This document shows positions 9,356 through 16,536 of a DNA stretch of 64,000 nt, piece after piece. The stretch's first letter is position 1. Every line of letters begins with the position of its first letter. Under the pieces are notes generated by a model. It was given only the letters and a program-made list of their open reading frames with translations, was not told where the DNA came from and did not search any database. This stretch comes from CBDBIG01 sp965205845 [NCBI: bacterium] (GTDB taxonomy: Bacteria > SAR324), in contig CBDBIG010000003.1 in assembly GCA_965205845.1 (NCBI GenBank), positions 806,001-870,000 on the forward strand, in the 5' to 3' direction. The position numbers and the translations under genes were made by a program.

Positions 9356-9589
9356 GTGAGTACAGAACAGAAAATTATCTCGATTATTGCGGAACAACTC
9401 GGTGTGGATGATTCCGAGGTAAAACCGGAGGCTCATTTTATTGATGATTTGGGTGCCGATTCCCTGGATACCGTTGAATTGGTAATGGCCTTAGAAGAAG
9501 AGTTTGGGCTTGAAATCCCCGATGAGGAAGCAGAAAAAATCACCACTGTGAAACGTGCGCTGGATTACGTGGCTGAAAATTCGGGTTAA
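9356..9589 (+). CDS. acpP: Acyl carrier protein
   Basis: 77 residues, strongly acidic, start GTG at 9356 preceded by GAGAGG. The phosphopantetheine attachment serine is Ser36 in [20 protein letters not shown]. It carries growing acyl chains for FabG and FabF, its neighbours, and for lipid A and phospholipid synthesis. Helix IV ([10 protein letters not shown]) is intact. The 175-bp gap upstream of it could hold its own promoter, as is common for acpP, though no strong box is evident. Confidence 0.96.
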   Translation: MSTEQKIISIIAEQLGVDDSEVKPEAHFIDDLGADSLDTVELVMALEEEFGLEIPDEEAEKITTVKRALDYVAENSG

Positions 9590-9796
9590 AGGAGGGGGGA
9601 TTTTTTCGAAAAAGGCATGACACAATAAGGTGGGTTCGGGTGCAAGCGGCTGTTGCCTACCGCCCTATTCTTTTCTTTCAAAAAAGAAGCCAGAAACCAC
9701 TGTCCGCCGTTTGGATTGATTTTTTAAGGGAAACAACAACCCGTTCGCCCTCTTTTTTTGAAGAGATTTCGACCGAGTTGGGGGGGGGTATTGGTT

Positions 9797-11032
9797 ATGA
9801 CAAAACGGGTTGTGGTTACGGGTATGGGGTGCATTAGCCCTGTTGGTAATAGCGTGGGCACGCTGTGGGAAAGCATTTCTCGTGGACGTTCGGGAATTGG
9901 ACGGATTGAGAAAATTGACAATATAGAGGGGTATCGCTGCCAAATTGCTGGGCAGGTTAAGGATTTTGACCCCCACATGATCGCCCCGTCAAATCTTAAA
10001 AAAATGGACGAATTCGTTCAGTTTGCACTGGCAGCCACCCATGAGGCCATGGCTGATGCGGGCTTGTTGGATATTGACGATGCGCTGTCGAACGATGTTG
10101 GTGTCTTGGTTGGAGTGGGCATTGGTGGTTTGCGCACCATTGAGCGTAACTACGCCATTTTATTAGAAAAGGGTCCTCGAAGGATTTCGCCATTTTTTAT
10201 TCCAGCCAGTATTTCGAATATGGCAGCGGGGCAGATTTCGCTGATGTACAAGTGCCGCAATTACAGTGCCAGCACCGTTTCTGCCTGCACTTCGTCTGCC
10301 CATGCCTTGGGGGATTCCATGTATGCCATTCAGCGCGGGAATGCTAAAGTGATGGTGACAGGCGGCACCGAAGCACCCATTACGGCATTGGGAGTGGGGG
10401 GCTTCTCTGCAATGAAGGCCCTTTCGACCCGCAATGATAACCCCATAGCCGCCTCACGCCCTTACGATATCAATCGCGATGGTTTTGTGATGGCTGAAGG
10501 TGCGGGTATGTTGGTGCTGGAGGACTACGAGCATGCAAAAAAACGTGGTGCCCACATTTATTGCGAAATGGCTGGATATGGCGTGAGTTCTGATGCCCAC
10601 CATATGACCGCCCCCAACATGGATGGCCCCGCTAGGGCCATGAAGAACGCCCTGGAAAGCGCCCGCTGCAACCCCGAAAGCGTGGACTACATCAATACCC
10701 ATGGCACGTCGACCCCCGTGGGTGATATGAACGAGATTAACGCCATTAAACAGGCCTTTGGGGAGGCAAGCAAGAAGGTATCCCTTTCTTCAAGCAAGTC
10801 GATGACGGGACATTTGCTTGGCGGAGCGGGTGGACTTGAAGCCATTGTGAGCATTAAGGCCATGGAAAACAACCTCGTTCCCCCCACCATTAACAACGAT
10901 GAACTCGACCCCGCTTGTGACTTGGACATTACACCCAACCAAGCCAAAGAGCGTCCCATTCGCACGGTGTTTTCCAATTCTTTTGGGTTTGGTGGTACCA
11001 ATGGATCCTTGCTTTTTCGCACAATAACTTAA
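9797..11032 (+). CDS. fabF: 3-oxoacyl-ACP synthase II
   Basis: 411 residues from ATG 9797 (MTKRVVVTGMGCISPVG), downstream of a run of nine G that forms a strong ribosome-binding region. The decarboxylating condensing enzyme of fatty-acid elongation. The catalytic cysteine lies in TVSACTSSAHALGD, and the two histidines in THGTSTPVGD and SMTGHLLGGAGG. The end FSNSFGFGGTNGSLLF is typical. The nucleophile loop reads ACTSSAH rather than the commoner ACATSAH. A degraded second copy of the last ~72 bp follows the gene. Confidence 0.95.
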   Translation: MTKRVVVTGMGCISPVGNSVGTLWESISRGRSGIGRIEKIDNIEGYRCQIAGQVKDFDPHMIAPSNLKKMDEFVQFALAATHEAMADAGLLDIDDALSNDVGVLVGVGIGGLRTIERNYAILLEKGPRRISPFFIPASISNMAAGQISLMYKCRNYSASTVSACTSSAHALGDSMYAIQRGNAKVMVTGGTEAPITALGVGGFSAMKALSTRNDNPIAASRPYDINRDGFVMAEGAGMLVLEDYEHAKKRGAHIYCEMAGYGVSSDAHHMTAPNMDGPARAMKNALESARCNPESVDYINTHGTSTPVGDMNEINAIKQAFGEASKKVSLSSSKSMTGHLLGGAGGLEAIVSIKAMENNLVPPTINNDELDPACDLDITPNQAKERPIRTVFSNSFGFGGTNGSLLFRTIT

Positions 11033-11126
11033 AACCAAAGGGTGTGCGCCTTTTTTGGGTTCGGTGGTTTCAACGGCTCTTTGATTTTTTCGCGCAATGA
11101 CCTACTACATCGAAAGGTGTGCGCCT
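10981..11126 (+). repeat. Degraded tandem duplication of the fabF 3' end (about 72 bp)
   Basis: TTTTGGGTTTGGTGG at 10981 recurs as TTTTGGGTTCGGTGG at 11053, and GGGTGTGCGCCTTTTTT after the stop recurs as AGGTGTGCGCCTTG. The second copy would encode FGFGGFNGSLIFSRND, still recognisable as a FabF C-terminus, but lies downstream of the fabF stop. Identity is only moderate, so it is old. Confidence 0.7.
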
Positions 11127-11235
11127 TGTTGTTGTCGCGTTGGCAAGAGCATGCCTCAAGAGTCCGTTGTTTTGAGCGATCATCCAAAAAATCCCCCTTA
11201 ACCATTCAAGGCATATAAGGAAATTGTAGGCAAGC

Positions 11236-11619
11236 ATGAACCCCAGTAACTTACGCTATACCAAAGAACATGAATGGTTGAAATTAGAAGGCGAGATGTG
11301 CACCGTTGGTGTGACGGATTACGCCCAAGAGCAGATGACGGACGTGGTTTTTGCCGAATTTCCTGAGGTGGGTGGCAAATTGGGTGCGGGCGAACAGGCC
11401 ATGGTGCTCGAATCCGTGAAATCGGTTTCCGACATCTATGCCCCTGTGGCGGGGACCGTTACCGAGGTCAACGAAGCCCTGACCGAGACGCCGGAATTGG
11501 TGAATCAAAGCCCTTACGAGGATGGCTGGCTGTTTCGCATGAAAATGGCAAATCCCTCGGATGCAAAGACGCTGCTTGACTTAGACGCTTACGAAGCGTT
11601 TTTAAAAGAACAACCCTGA
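11236..11619 (+). CDS. gcvH: Glycine cleavage system H protein
   Basis: 127 residues, normal length. It shuttles the aminomethyl group between the P and T proteins on a lipoyl arm. The lipoylation site is Lys62 in LESVKSVSDIYAPVAG; the N-terminal YTKEHEW, the central MTDVVFAEFPEVG and the EDGWLFRMKM end are characteristic. AAGGAAATTG precedes the ATG. gcvT and gcvP are not in the window. Its stop overlaps the first start codon of tsaD by one base, suggesting co-transcription. Confidence 0.95.
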   Translation: MNPSNLRYTKEHEWLKLEGEMCTVGVTDYAQEQMTDVVFAEFPEVGGKLGAGEQAMVLESVKSVSDIYAPVAGTVTEVNEALTETPELVNQSPYEDGWLFRMKMANPSDAKTLLDLDAYEAFLKEQP

Positions 11620-12713
11620 TGAGGGTAAACCCCCTTAGCATTGCCATGGGCAACACCAGCACGTGTGCCATTGGGCTTGCCATTGACACCACCTTTGATG
11701 ATACCTCCGTCGCCGTTATTCAAGGCAAAGGGCGCATCCTCGCAAACCTTACCCTCTCCCAACATGCAACGCATTTGCCTTTTGGGGGGGTAATGCCCGA
11801 GTTAGCCTCGCGCAAACACCTCGAAGCCATTCACCCCCTCATTGCCCAAGCTATGGAAGTCAGTGGAAAAGCCCTCGGTCTGGGGCATTCCCTGCCTTTC
11901 TCTTCCCTTGACTACGTGGCCGCTTCGGCCTTGCCAGGGCTGATTGGTGCCATTTTAATCGGGATCACCACCGCCAAAACCATGGCGCAATGGCTCAAAA
12001 TTCCCTTTTTGGGCATCAACCATATTGAAGCCCATCCCTACGCCAATTTTCTGCTAAACCCCGAATTAAAACCACCTTTGCTCCATTTGGTGGTGGCAGG
12101 CGGGCACACGGTACTCATTTGGCAAAAAGCGCATTTTCACTGGAAAATTGTGGGTCACAGCGTGGATGATGCCGCGGGCGAATGCGTGGACAAGGCTGCC
12201 AAAATGTGGGGGCACCCCATGCCGGGCGGACCCGTTGTCGATGCCTTTGCCATGGAGCATGAACCCTCATCCCATCGCTTTCCGCTCCCTATGCTCCATT
12301 CGGGTGATTTTCAGTTTTCTTTTAGCGGGCTAAAAACGGCCATGCTCGACTACAAGCAAAAAAATCCGCAAGCACCTGAAGGGCCCACCTTCGCAGCGTT
12401 TTATCGCAGCGTGTGCGAGATTTTGCTGCGCAAAACCATGGCTGCCAAGCACCATTTCAATGCGAGCACCATTGCCTTATCAGGAGGGTTGGCCGCCAGC
12501 AAAAAACTGCATCAAGTGTTTACCGATGCTTGCAATCAAGAAGGCTGTTTGTTGTATGTGCCACCACCCGCTTTATGTACCGACAATGCCGCCATGGTGG
12601 CCTGTTTGGCAGCCTATCGCTTTGAAGCAGGTGACCACGACACCTTAGATTTGGCCCCGCAAGCGAATTTACCCCAAGCACGCTACGCCCAAAGCAGCCC
12701 TTTCACCCCGTGA
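11619..12713 (+). CDS. tsaD: tRNA N6-threonylcarbamoyladenosine transferase subunit
   Basis: 364 residues. The ASKHA-fold catalytic subunit that transfers threonylcarbamoyl to A37 of ANN-decoding tRNAs. Visible: IDTTFDDTSVAV (usually ETSCDETSVA), ATHLPFGGVMPELASRKH, the metal site NHIEAHPYA, VAGGHTVL, DDAAGECVDKAA and SGGLAASKKL. The start at 11619 overlaps gcvH; an internal ATG at 11646 (MGNTSTC) would give a more standard N-terminus. tsaB, tsaE and tsaC lie just downstream on the other strand, so the complete pathway is in one place. Confidence 0.93.
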   Translation: MRVNPLSIAMGNTSTCAIGLAIDTTFDDTSVAVIQGKGRILANLTLSQHATHLPFGGVMPELASRKHLEAIHPLIAQAMEVSGKALGLGHSLPFSSLDYVAASALPGLIGAILIGITTAKTMAQWLKIPFLGINHIEAHPYANFLLNPELKPPLLHLVVAGGHTVLIWQKAHFHWKIVGHSVDDAAGECVDKAAKMWGHPMPGGPVVDAFAMEHEPSSHRFPLPMLHSGDFQFSFSGLKTAMLDYKQKNPQAPEGPTFAAFYRSVCEILLRKTMAAKHHFNASTIALSGGLAASKKLHQVFTDACNQEGCLLYVPPPALCTDNAAMVACLAAYRFEAGDHDTLDLAPQANLPQARYAQSSPFTP

Positions 12714-12752
12714 GCCGTGCTCCAAAATGGATGCCTTATCAAAGGGGGCACT

Positions 12753-13475
12753 TTAACCGTGTTTGCTGGGCTGCCATTTGCGCCACACGGCAGATTGAAA
12801 ATAAAGCGGTGCAAGGGGCTTAAAACCCACCCCCGTGTCGTTTGCAGGCACGCTCGAATGTGCACCATGCTGCGCGTCGATTCCTTGCTCAATAAGCAAG
12901 CTGGCATTGGGTGTGGGTTGGCGCAGCTTGGGTGCACTTTGGTGTAAACCCTCGATACGGCCATAAGAAAGGCTGTGCAACAGCACGGGAAAAGTGCGTA
13001 TCTCCTCAAGGGCTTCTGGGAGCAATAGCAAACGAATCGCATCAAGCCGCTGCAGCTGGCCTGCACGCCATTGGTAGCTCGCCACATGCACCTCTTGGCG
13101 TACGCAGTTGAGAAGCACATAAAATCGTGAATCAAAGCTGGGAGAAACTTGGGCTGCCAGCAGACGCATGGTATCAATTCCCACCACGGGGACAGCACCC
13201 AACTGGGCGTAAGAAAGGGCCGCTGCCATGCCAATACGCACCCCTGTAAAAGATCCAGGGCCCAGGGTGGTTGCCAGCAAATTAACCTGCTGCGGGCGTA
13301 AACCGGCTTGGTGAAACAACGCTTCCAAGGCCCCAAACATTCGCTCATTACTGCGCGGACCACAATTTTCATACACCTGTCCCACCAGTTTGCCTTGGTG
13401 TTGCAAGGCAAGGCTTAGGCGTTCAAGGGCAGTATCAATGGCCAAAATGGTGCTGGGTTGGGTGGCAAATGGCAT
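12753..13475 (-). CDS. tsaB: t6A biosynthesis protein TsaB
   Basis: About 240 residues from the ATG at 13475 (MPFATQPSTILAIDTALERL). TsaB is a catalytically inactive TsaD paralogue that dimerises with TsaD and recruits TsaE. ILAIDTAL, LGPGSFTGVRIGMAAAL and VVGIDTMRLLAAQ are the family hallmarks. Directly before it a 66-bp in-frame duplication provides a second ATG at 13541 with the same MPFATQ start, so the protein may be 22 residues longer. The C-terminal end faces tsaD convergently with about 40 bp between the genes. Confidence 0.9.
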   Translation of the reverse strand: MPFATQPSTILAIDTALERLSLALQHQGKLVGQVYENCGPRSNERMFGALEALFHQAGLRPQQVNLLATTLGPGSFTGVRIGMAAALSYAQLGAVPVVGIDTMRLLAAQVSPSFDSRFYVLLNCVRQEVHVASYQWRAGQLQRLDAIRLLLLPEALEEIRTFPVLLHSLSYGRIEGLHQSAPKLRQPTPNASLLIEQGIDAQHGAHSSVPANDTGVGFKPLAPLYFQSAVWRKWQPSKHG

Positions 13476-13555
13476 GGCTAAAGGGATGCAAGTGGCTAAA
13501 GGGGTGCAGTGGTTACAAGGGAGTTGGGTGGCAAATGGCATGGCTAAAGGGACAT
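13461..13555. repeat. 66-bp duplication at the tsaB 5' end
   Basis: GGTGGCAAATGGCATGGCTA occurs at 13461 and again at 13527. The period of 66 bp is in frame and repeats the first codons (MPFATQ), giving two alternative starts 22 codons apart. A shorter TGGCTAAAGGG unit also recurs between them. Confidence 0.8.
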
Positions 13556-13611
13556 CTGCAGTGCCTATGTGTGGAAAAAAGGGCTGACAGATAGCCCGAT
13601 AAGCAGCGTTT

Positions 13612-14190
13612 TTATAGGGGCACTGGCGGCTTTACAGTCTGGGTGGGCACGACAAGTTTGCGAAAATGCGGGCTGTAGTGTTCTAAAAAAGTCTGCAATT
13701 CGACGCACTTTAAAGTCAAGGTGGCCCTGTTGGTTTCGGGGTGAAAATTGATTTCTTGATGTTTCCACAAGTGCGCATCGAGCAGCACCTGAACCTGCTT
13801 TTGAGGATCGCACACCAGGCCTAGTGGTGAAACACCCCCGGGGGAAAGCCCCAACATTTGCTCTAAACGCTGGTTGGAGGCGAAGCTTAAGGTGCTTTCA
13901 GCCAAGAGCAGGCGCAGTGCTTTGAGGTCGACACGTTGATGATCCGCGACCACCACCAGATAGTAGCGGGTGGCTTTTTTGTTGCGCAAAAACAGATTCT
14001 TGGTGTGCGCACCTCGGATGTGAGCGGTGTATTTTTGGGCTTCTTCCACACGGGCAACGGGCGGATGGTTGGTACGACGATAGGTGATGCCAAGTTCTTG
14101 AAATGCTTTGCGAATAGCTTGGGCTGTGTGCAACATAACCTTGGCATCGATCATTGAAGGGGGGATATCCTTAGAAGGGGTGTTTGCCAT
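13612..14190 (-). CDS. YbaK/ProX-type aminoacyl-tRNA deacylase
   Basis: 192 residues. The family hydrolyses mischarged tRNA, for example Ala-tRNA(Pro). Visible are HPPVARVEEAQ, the conserved RGAHTKNLFLRNKK with the catalytic-type lysine, YYLVVVADHQRVDLK, SFASNQRLEQMLGLSPGGVSPLG and the CVELQTFLE end. It resembles the stand-alone PrdX/ProXp-ala group rather than short YbaK. It lies between tsaB and tsaE on the same strand, so a tRNA-quality operon is plausible. Substrate specificity cannot be read from sequence alone. Confidence 0.85.
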   Translation of the reverse strand: MANTPSKDIPPSMIDAKVMLHTAQAIRKAFQELGITYRRTNHPPVARVEEAQKYTAHIRGAHTKNLFLRNKKATRYYLVVVADHQRVDLKALRLLLAESTLSFASNQRLEQMLGLSPGGVSPLGLVCDPQKQVQVLLDAHLWKHQEINFHPETNRATLTLKCVELQTFLEHYSPHFRKLVVPTQTVKPPVPL

Positions 14191-14251
14191 GGTTTATTTT
14201 AAGCACGTTGCCATTTTTGTGTGACCTCCCCTTGGGATACCTGGCACCCGC

Positions 14252-14869
14252 TCATGGGTGTGGCTTTGGATAGGCAGCAAGGATTTGCAAGGCACTTTGG
14301 TAGGCTAGCGTTTCATCATACATAGCAAAAGCACTTAGCAGGCGCAAAGCAGAATGATCGTGGCTGGGAGGGGGGGGTGTTGTTTTGCTGGAGGCGGATG
14401 CCGCCCCGGTGCAAGGTGGCTTGGGCGCACGATGTGGGATGGTCGTGCTGGGTGGCATTGCCATGCGCACTTCCAAATGCGCCATGCCTTGGAGCATGGG
14501 TAGGGCCAATGCAGGCCATTCAATCAAGGTGGGTCCTGCGTTATTGAGCCAGTCTTCAGGAGGCAGTTGGAGCAACGCGCAAGGGCTTTCGAGGCGAAAC
14601 AAATCTACGTGAAAAATGGGCACACGTCCTTGATACACATTCACCAAAGTGTAACTGGGTGAATGCACCAATGCTGGGGCGACTCCCCAAGCCTCACACA
14701 GGGCTTTGGATAGCGTGGTTTTTCCCGCACCCAGGTGGCCTTCCAGCAAAACCAAGGCATTTTTAGGCAAGGCAGCCCCAAGGGCAAGGCCTAAGGCATG
14801 GGTTTGCGCAGCACTTTGTAGGCATAGGTGGTGGGGAGGTCCTTGGGGTGTCATTGGGTCGTTGTCCAT
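14252..14869 (-). CDS. tsaE: t6A biosynthesis ATPase TsaE
   Basis: 205 residues; most TsaE proteins have about 150, and the extra length is a C-terminal extension rich in Pro, Thr and His from about residue 140. The P-loop is GHLGAGKTT at residues 44-52, followed by SPSYTLVNVYQG, FHVDLFRLE and TLIEWPAL, all diagnostic. TsaE powers turnover of the TsaB-TsaD complex. It follows tsaC on the same strand, with a tandem repeat array between them. Confidence 0.9.
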   Translation of the reverse strand: MDNDPMTPQGPPHHLCLQSAAQTHALGLALGAALPKNALVLLEGHLGAGKTTLSKALCEAWGVAPALVHSPSYTLVNVYQGRVPIFHVDLFRLESPCALLQLPPEDWLNNAGPTLIEWPALALPMLQGMAHLEVRMAMPPSTTIPHRAPKPPCTGAASASSKTTPPPPSHDHSALRLLSAFAMYDETLAYQSALQILAAYPKPHP

Positions 14870-14923
14870 AATACAATGTGCTCCGCATCGATCACGCAGA
14901 TGAAACGCAAAAAAAGATGGTCC

Positions 14924-15240
14924 GACGCCTTGAAACCACGCCCAGGCGCATTATGCAAGGGTGACCACTTTAGCTAATCCCCTCACGCCCAAGCGCACCT
15001 TGACGCCTTGAAACCACGCCCAGGCGCATTATGCAAGGGTGACCACTTTAGCTAATCTCCTCACCCCCAAGCGCACCTTGACGCCTTGAAACCACGCCCA
15101 GGCGCATTATGCAAGGGTGACCACTTTAGCTAATCTCTTCACCCCCAAGCGCACCTTGACGCCTTGAAACCACGCCCAGGCGCATTATGCAAGGGTGACC
15201 ACTTTAGCAATCTCCTCACCCCCAAGCGCACCTTGACGCA
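14924..15240. repeat. 78-bp tandem repeat from the tsaC 3' end, four copies
   Basis: GACGCCTTGAAACCACGCCC recurs at 14924, 15002, 15080 and 15158. The next copy position (15235, a 77-bp step) runs into intact tsaC. Each unit copies the last codons of tsaC (AKVVTLA plus stop) and about 50 bp downstream. The extra copies lie beyond the tsaC stop, so the gene itself is unharmed. Confidence 0.93.
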
Positions 15241-15814
15241 CGATGCAACAAGGGGTCTGGCTTGCATCCACCACGGTTGAAACACCGCCGAGCAAAGACC
15301 GTTGACCTTGTACCACCCCAAAGTGCGTATCCGGAAATTGGCGGATCACCTGGTGATCCTGATAACAAGGTGCTTGCCCACTAAGGTTGGCACTGGTACC
15401 AATTAACGGCCCCTCGCAAAGGGCACGCAAGGCCATCACCTCTGGTGCGGGGCTCACGCGCAAGGCCACCCCACCTTGCGGGTTGCATAGGGCTTGCGGT
15501 ATCCAATGGGCGGCACGCACCACCAAGGTGAGCGGCCCTGGCCAAAAAGCCCGCATCAACGCGTGCACAGAATCCTCCACTTTGCGACAGCAGTACAGCG
15601 CTTCGGCTGCGTGCTCGACCAAGAGCAACAACGGCTTGTTGGCGGGGCGGTTTTTTAAGCGCAGCACCGTGGCAAGGGCGTTCGGGTTTAGGGCATTGCC
15701 TCCCAGGGCAAAGGCTGTTTCTGTGGGAAAGGCCAGCACCCCACCTTGAGCCAAGCACCGCTTTATGGCATCTTGCTGGGGTTTGCTAAAAGGAAAAGGA
15801 ATCAGGCGGGTCAT
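15185..15814 (-). CDS. tsaC: Threonylcarbamoyl-AMP synthase
   Basis: 209 residues from ATG 15814 (MTRLIPFPFSKPQQD). YrdC/Sua5-domain enzyme that makes threonylcarbamoyl-AMP from threonine, bicarbonate and ATP. Signatures: GGVLAFPTETAFALGGNA, RLKNRPANKPL, FWPGPLTLV, VALRVSP, GPLIGTSANLSG and a STVVD end. It lacks the extra Sua5 domain, as expected for the short form. It completes TsaB, C, D and E within 4.2 kb. Its 3' end has been copied three or four times downstream. Confidence 0.93.
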   Translation of the reverse strand: MTRLIPFPFSKPQQDAIKRCLAQGGVLAFPTETAFALGGNALNPNALATVLRLKNRPANKPLLLLVEHAAEALYCCRKVEDSVHALMRAFWPGPLTLVVRAAHWIPQALCNPQGGVALRVSPAPEVMALRALCEGPLIGTSANLSGQAPCYQDHQVIRQFPDTHFGVVQGQRSLLGGVSTVVDASQTPCCIVRQGALGGEEIAKVVTLA

Positions 15815-16536
15815 GTTTATGTGCCAAAAATGGTGAGCCGTGGTGCCTTGATGCGGTGGTATCCCATGGGTAAAATGGCAGTGGCAGTGCACGTGCCTTG
15901 AGACAATTTGTGTCGATTAACTGCTAAGATAGCATAGCGCAACATAAAGCCAAAAGTAGACCACGGCATACATCCGCACGTGGTTGCGCAAAACCAATGC
16001 ATCCAATCGAACTCTTCATCAGGCCTTGCAAGGCCTTGTGACAAAAACCACCCCGACCGTTATTTGGATAGGGAGATTGATTGTATCGATCTGTCGCATC
16101 CCCTTTGCAAACCTTTACTCCCATAAAGAGTGGACAGCGTTTGGAGCAAAACACGCTTTTCGGATGCTGGTTTTTACAATATATGGCAAAAAATACCGCC
16201 TCCAATCGGTTGTGCCAACTCAATCGGGCAGAAAAACCCCCAAAACAACCAACAAGGTCGCCGATAATCCGCAGGCTCCCTTTAAGGCAAAAGGCAAAAG
16301 CAAATTCTGATAGGGTGATAACGCTTATCCAAATTTGAAATGGAGTACGTCTCCCTCTTTGCACTTCTTGTTACCATGGGATTTGTCCCTAAAACGCCCC
16401 AAGTGCCCCGTGTAGGACAACACAATCTAAAAAAAAAACGGGCATGAATTATTTCGTGTAAATCCAGATCAAAAACAAAATGAACACGATTTGCTCCAAA
16501 AATGACCGCCAAGGGAGGGCAACCCACAGTGCCACA
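15815..16536. other. Long gap before lptD; no gene recognised
   Basis: About 720 bp. Open frames exist on both strands (for example 15924-16364, minus), but composition and sequence resemble no family I know. The lptD promoter should lie here. Confidence 0.4.

Noticed and set aside
10981-11126. A second fabF-like gene start after fabF
   Set aside because: Only the last codons of fabF are copied; there is no start or upstream domain.
15924-16364. Minus-strand 146-codon frame upstream of lptD
   Set aside because: No recognisable motif, odd Cys/Gly-rich composition, and no good ribosome site.
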